Source: Hydractinia symbiolongicarpus (lineage: Eukaryota; Cnidaria; Hydrozoa; Anthoathecata; Hydractiniidae). Taken from it: a DNA stretch of 64,000 nt. How positions within the stretch are numbered: the stretch's first letter is position 1; each line of letters opens with the position of its first letter. The DNA is taken from NCBI RefSeq assembly GCF_029227915.1, contig NC_079883.1, positions 27,900,001 through 27,964,000 of the forward strand, written 5' to 3'. The notes under the pieces were generated by a model. It was not told the origin of the DNA. It worked only from the letters and a program-made list of their open reading frames with translations, and did not search any database. Position numbers and translations under genes: made by a program. This document shows, piece by piece, positions 60,450-64,000 of this stretch.

Positions 60450-62975
60450 TATAGAAAAGAAATAAAACTTTACAAATTCATCGTTCCTTCTCATTTACCA
60501 ATTTTATGTATGTTGTTGATAATATTATTCTGTTTTGTTACAACTGGATTTTTGCATGGAAAAGCAGCCAAAAATTTTTGTCTTTATACTAAATGTTGTT
60601 TTTTTAATTTTTTTAGATTTAAATTTTACTACGCCGTATATTATTGGCGATGTTGCCTAAAAAAAGAAAATTTCACGAGTTACCCATTTCTCTTTAGCTG
60701 ATAATTCAGGAATCCGCAAAATATTTAACGTTTCGTAATTTTTTTCAATTTTAAAAATAAAACGCGGTTCTTAAAAGCGAAAAAAGGGATATCATAACAG
60801 CTGACAAAAAATCAGGGTTTTTAACTAGTTTTCGCTACTTTCAGCACTCGCAAAAACATTTTCTCTACAGTAACAGCGGTTTACTTTACGCAGTTTTTAC
60901 TAATTTTTTAATTTAAAAATGGCGGTATTTTTTAGTAGTATTTATACTTTGTATTTTAATTTTAATACAATGACTTATTTTGTTACTTCATTAACCTTAT
61001 GTGACCTGTGGTGAAATCCCGTGAAAGGTATACAGTAGTCTCTGTAACTGTTGCAATTATTTACCCAGGATAGCTTCTTCAGTTCACGGGTCCGGTAAAT
61101 ATGCAGGCAAAGATAGACCGCTATACCCCCCGAGGACTAGATTGTTATGCAAAGTGCTGCCGATTTTTTAGAAATTGAATGAATTTGGTACCAAACATGA
61201 ACCATCTAGGTCTTGTCCCAAGCCACCAATCACTGCTTCAAGTTTCGAGAAGCTGGTTATTTGTAGACTAAGGGGATATTTTCAAAAAAGGACGTACAAA
61301 CAAACAAATGAACTCGTAAGCTTTTTGTGCTATAGCGGGAAATGCATTCGAATATAAACAAGCCTGTATGTAAGGGTTAACACGTTTTTTCTCGGCGGCA
61401 TATTCCTGAAAATTGCACTCTCCAACCCGCTGGGCGGCAGGGTTTTTATCATTTGTTACCAAATTTTGCACTTGGGTCGATTTCGATTGATTTGATTTAC
61501 TTTGGTTGCCTTGTTCCAATTGACGTTGACAGTTTACAAATATAGAAATAAACTAAAATAAACAGGAAATTTTTGTTTTTGACATTTAGAACTACCTTTA
61601 ATGCTAAAATGCAGCCGCGCCTGCTATAAGTGTCGCGCAGTATTGTCCCGAATTTTGCTTTGTACAATTGGTCCCCAAAGCATTGTCATGTTGTATCTCC
61701 CTCGGGAACTCAGAAGATACCCCCGGACGTAGAAACTTCATAACACATTTCCTCAGTAGATCTCATTCAAAAATAGAGAATCATGGCGACCAGCTGCAAA
61801 ACTGTTGGTGAAATAACTCGCGCAAATATTTAATTGTTTGCGAAAATTTTTATGCGCGCAATTACGCTAAATATTTACGAAGCAAGTTAAGTTTCAAAAC
61901 AACACACTTGGCCACAACACTTAGACTTATTTTGCTGACCAAAACAAATAAACTGCGCATGGGAAAATCATCTGTGTCAGCATATTGCAAATCCAGATGC
62001 CGTATTTTGAAACTAACCTTACGAAAAGACACAATCCTTCCAAAATGGTAGCAATAAACGTGTAAACGAAAGTCAAAAAAGAAGCCCGTCAATAAAATTA
62101 GTAACCTTTTTCTCATCCAAAAACTATATCAACTATTTACAGTATGTATATATCGCAGTTTGATAACATCTATGGTCAACTATACGAAAGCAAAATATAT
62201 TACAGAAACTATACAATCACATGTACGTACTCTTGGACACAGAAAATTATCGGATAAAATCTTTGTTGGCCGAAATAGTTGTCCTTTGCCATGGAGACAG
62301 TAAAAACACATAAAACAACTACATGCTTTTTATAAGAATATTAAAATTCCAACCAGGCTAATCTTATCCTTATTTCTCTATTGTTCTTAACAATTGACCT
62401 ATTGTTTATAACCTGAATCCCAGCCTGATAATTTTATACAACATATTCTTATATAAAAAAGCGTGTCGTGTATATGAGACTCAGATACACAATTCGTCGG
62501 GCAAAATGTTCGTCACCTAACAACTTCGTTACTTTTGTTGGTAAATTAACATTTTACGTGAAAATTTACAATTTATGCAAAGGAGTGTCAGAGAAATACA
62601 TGTTTGTATTTACAAAAGATCTCTTCAGTTAAAAACTAAAAGTTTCAATTTTAAAATGGTCGGCAAAACAAAAAAACGAACAAACAAAAGAAGTTGTGCG
62701 GAAATAAACGACAATAGAACTTTATAAATATAATTTGTATTAAAGTGAAACTCGTCTTAATAGTAATTGTTACTGAAAATGTAAGCAAGTGTTCACATTT
62801 CCCAAGATTTCTACAAATGAACAAAATTTATTTGGCGTGTCAAAATACTTTAAAGGCTTAAATCAATTCCAAAATACATATCATGCAAATGACGACATTT
62901 GTCAGCACTTACGTTCTAAAATTTACAGGAGTGGCAGCTTCGTGAAAAGAACAGAAAGTCAGTTAACTCGGTATA
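60450..62975. other. Convergent spacer between TMTC2 and the zinc-finger gene
   Basis: AATAAA at 60461-60466, 12 bases after the TMTC2 stop, is a candidate poly(A) signal giving a very short 3' UTR. The remainder has no recognisable gene or transposon. The right end should hold the 3' UTR of the minus-strand zinc-finger gene, so the two genes converge. Confidence 0.5.
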
Positions 62976-64000
62976 TTACATTTGTTCTGGCATATCCACG
63001 TCATTATTCTGTGTTATTAAAATGATTGTTTCCGCCACGTCCGCATCTGTCGCAGTGTTCGGTAACATGTTTACGCCAGAAGAGACAACGGAAGTTGCGT
63101 CGTTTTGTACAGCGATCGACTGCTCCTCATTCGTAACAGGCAAGCCAATGGTGCTTTCATGACCTGGTACAACAGCGACAGAAATTTGTTCTTGAGATAC
63201 ACTCAAAGTGTCAGTATTCGGCATCTCTATAGGAACTGACGCCATGGATGCTGCCTGAGCAGAAGCAACAACGATATTTGTGATGACGTTATTAGCTGCT
63301 GCAATTGTGTTCTGTCGCGAATTAGCAACGTCGACCGATGGAGCGACACTTCCAGTACCAATAGGTAATGTGAGACCAGTAGAACCACTAATGGCAGCTA
63401 CAAGTGCTGCTTCAGTAGTACTGGACACAGTTGTGGGTGTCTCAATACTTATATCAGGCGTGTCCGGTGTCGAGGAACAGGCATTTTCAAGATGTTCTGC
63501 TTTCAAAATTAGGGTCGTGAAAGTTGACGGACACGAGTCTGTTGGAGACGTCACTTGACCAGGATTGTCTGGACTAATGGCTGCATCGGGATTCGATTTT
63601 AAAATCTTGTCTAAAAGCACCTCACCTTCCTCACGTGCCACATTATTGCTTTCATCATCATCTTCCTCTTCTTCTTCTTCCTCCTCTTCTTCTTCTTTTT
63701 CTTGATTTTCTCCGTCCGACTTCTGGTCATCATCAGATTTCATACTTCCATCTTCGCCATCTTCTTTTTCATCCTCTTTGTCTTCTTCAGGGTCAGCCAT
63801 TTTTACTTCAGGGTTGTAGGTGGCGGAATTCGGATCATGGGTGGCCATGTGAGTCACATATTTATCTCTTGTTCGCAAAAGTTTGTTACAAACCTTGCAT
63901 CTGTGGTTTTTCCTAGCCTTCCGTAGATGATCCTTGAGTAGCTTTTTATTTGGAAATCTTAAATCACACACATCACAGTTATGCTTCATCTCTTTTTCCT
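62976..64000 (-). CDS. C2H2 zinc-finger protein, 3' part (5' end outside window)
   Basis: One open frame of at least 340 codons ends with TAA at 62976-62978 and stays open to the window edge. The ATG at 63989 may be internal. Two adjoining C2H2-type fingers are visible: CDVCDLRFPNKKLLKDH with a longer spacing to the second His, and CKVCNKLLRTRDKYVTHMATH with standard C-x2-C-x12-H-x3-H spacing. They are followed by a Glu/Asp-rich acidic tract with a run of about 11 Glu, then a ~200-residue Ser/Thr/Ala-rich, probably disordered tail. This suggests a nuclear DNA-binding regulator, with more fingers likely upstream. No specific orthologue is recognised. Confidence 0.8.
   Translation of the reverse strand, partial: EKEMKHNCDVCDLRFPNKKLLKDHLRKARKNHRCKVCNKLLRTRDKYVTHMATHDPNSATYNPEVKMADPEEDKEDEKEDGEDGSMKSDDDQKSDGENQEKEEEEEEEEEEEDDDESNNVAREEGEVLLDKILKSNPDAAISPDNPGQVTSPTDSCPSTFTTLILKAEHLENACSSTPDTPDISIETPTTVSSTTEAALVAAISGSTGLTLPIGTGSVAPSVDVANSRQNTIAAANNVITNIVVASAQAASMASVPIEMPNTDTLSVSQEQISVAVVPGHESTIGLPVTNEEQSIAVQNDATSVVSSGVNMLPNTATDADVAETIILITQNNDVDMPEQM

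Noticed and set aside
62789-63926. Plus-strand ORFs over the zinc-finger gene
   Set aside because: They are antisense shadows of the acidic and Ser/Thr-rich minus-strand coding region.

Overview
This window is animal nuclear DNA, most likely from a cnidarian and perhaps a medusozoan. All genes are split by GT-AG introns. The DNA is AT-rich, coding density is low, and introns are full of LINE, SINE, MITE and Helitron-like repeats. The gene content (GMAP-210, stomatin, LC3C-type Atg8, TMTC2) is metazoan. The species is not determined; the cnidarian call rests on general sequence character and on recollection that CAACCTCG-type MITEs are common there.

Layout. (1) 1672-13471, plus strand: a 13-exon TRIP11/GMAP-210 gene encoding a 2418-residue Golgi coiled-coil tether, with an N-terminal ALPS-like start and a C-terminal GRAB domain. 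(2) 13.5-19.4 kb: spacer with a 28-bp minisatellite, a two-exon gene for a 79-residue predicted membrane microprotein (15254-15627), a ~125-bp tandem repeat and short MITEs. (3) 19433-21357 and 23877-32306, minus strand: two tandem stomatin genes with the same four-exon structure. The second has a 7.2-kb first intron carrying a long LINE ORF and a fossil LINE. A possible terminal exon of an unknown plus-strand gene lies between them. (4) 34647-38981 and 43702-46943, minus strand: two tandem LC3C-type MAP1LC3 genes with identical internal exon sizes. SINEs and a PIF-type MITE lie in the first intron of copy 1. Between the copies are a pair of Helitron-like elements, one with a ~450-bp GACA array. 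(5) 47-52.2 kb: broken LINE copies, apparently nested. (6) 52193-60449, plus strand: a complete 16-exon TMTC2 gene (839 residues) with a 1-kb TIR element in intron 1. (7) 60.4-63 kb: spacer, then the 3' part of a C2H2 zinc-finger gene (minus strand) running off the right edge.

The genes do not form one pathway. TRIP11 acts in Golgi vesicle capture, TMTC2 in ER O-mannosylation, LC3 in autophagy and stomatin at membranes, so linkage is ordinary eukaryotic neighbourhood. Two local tandem duplications (stomatin, LC3C) dominate the middle. All multi-exon models were built by eye; their reading phases close at every junction, but no transcript data were available. I found no clearly new biological system. 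The most unusual items are the repeat architecture of GMAP-210, a sharp identity tract between the stomatin copies, and the Helitron-like family whose internal GACA motif has expanded.
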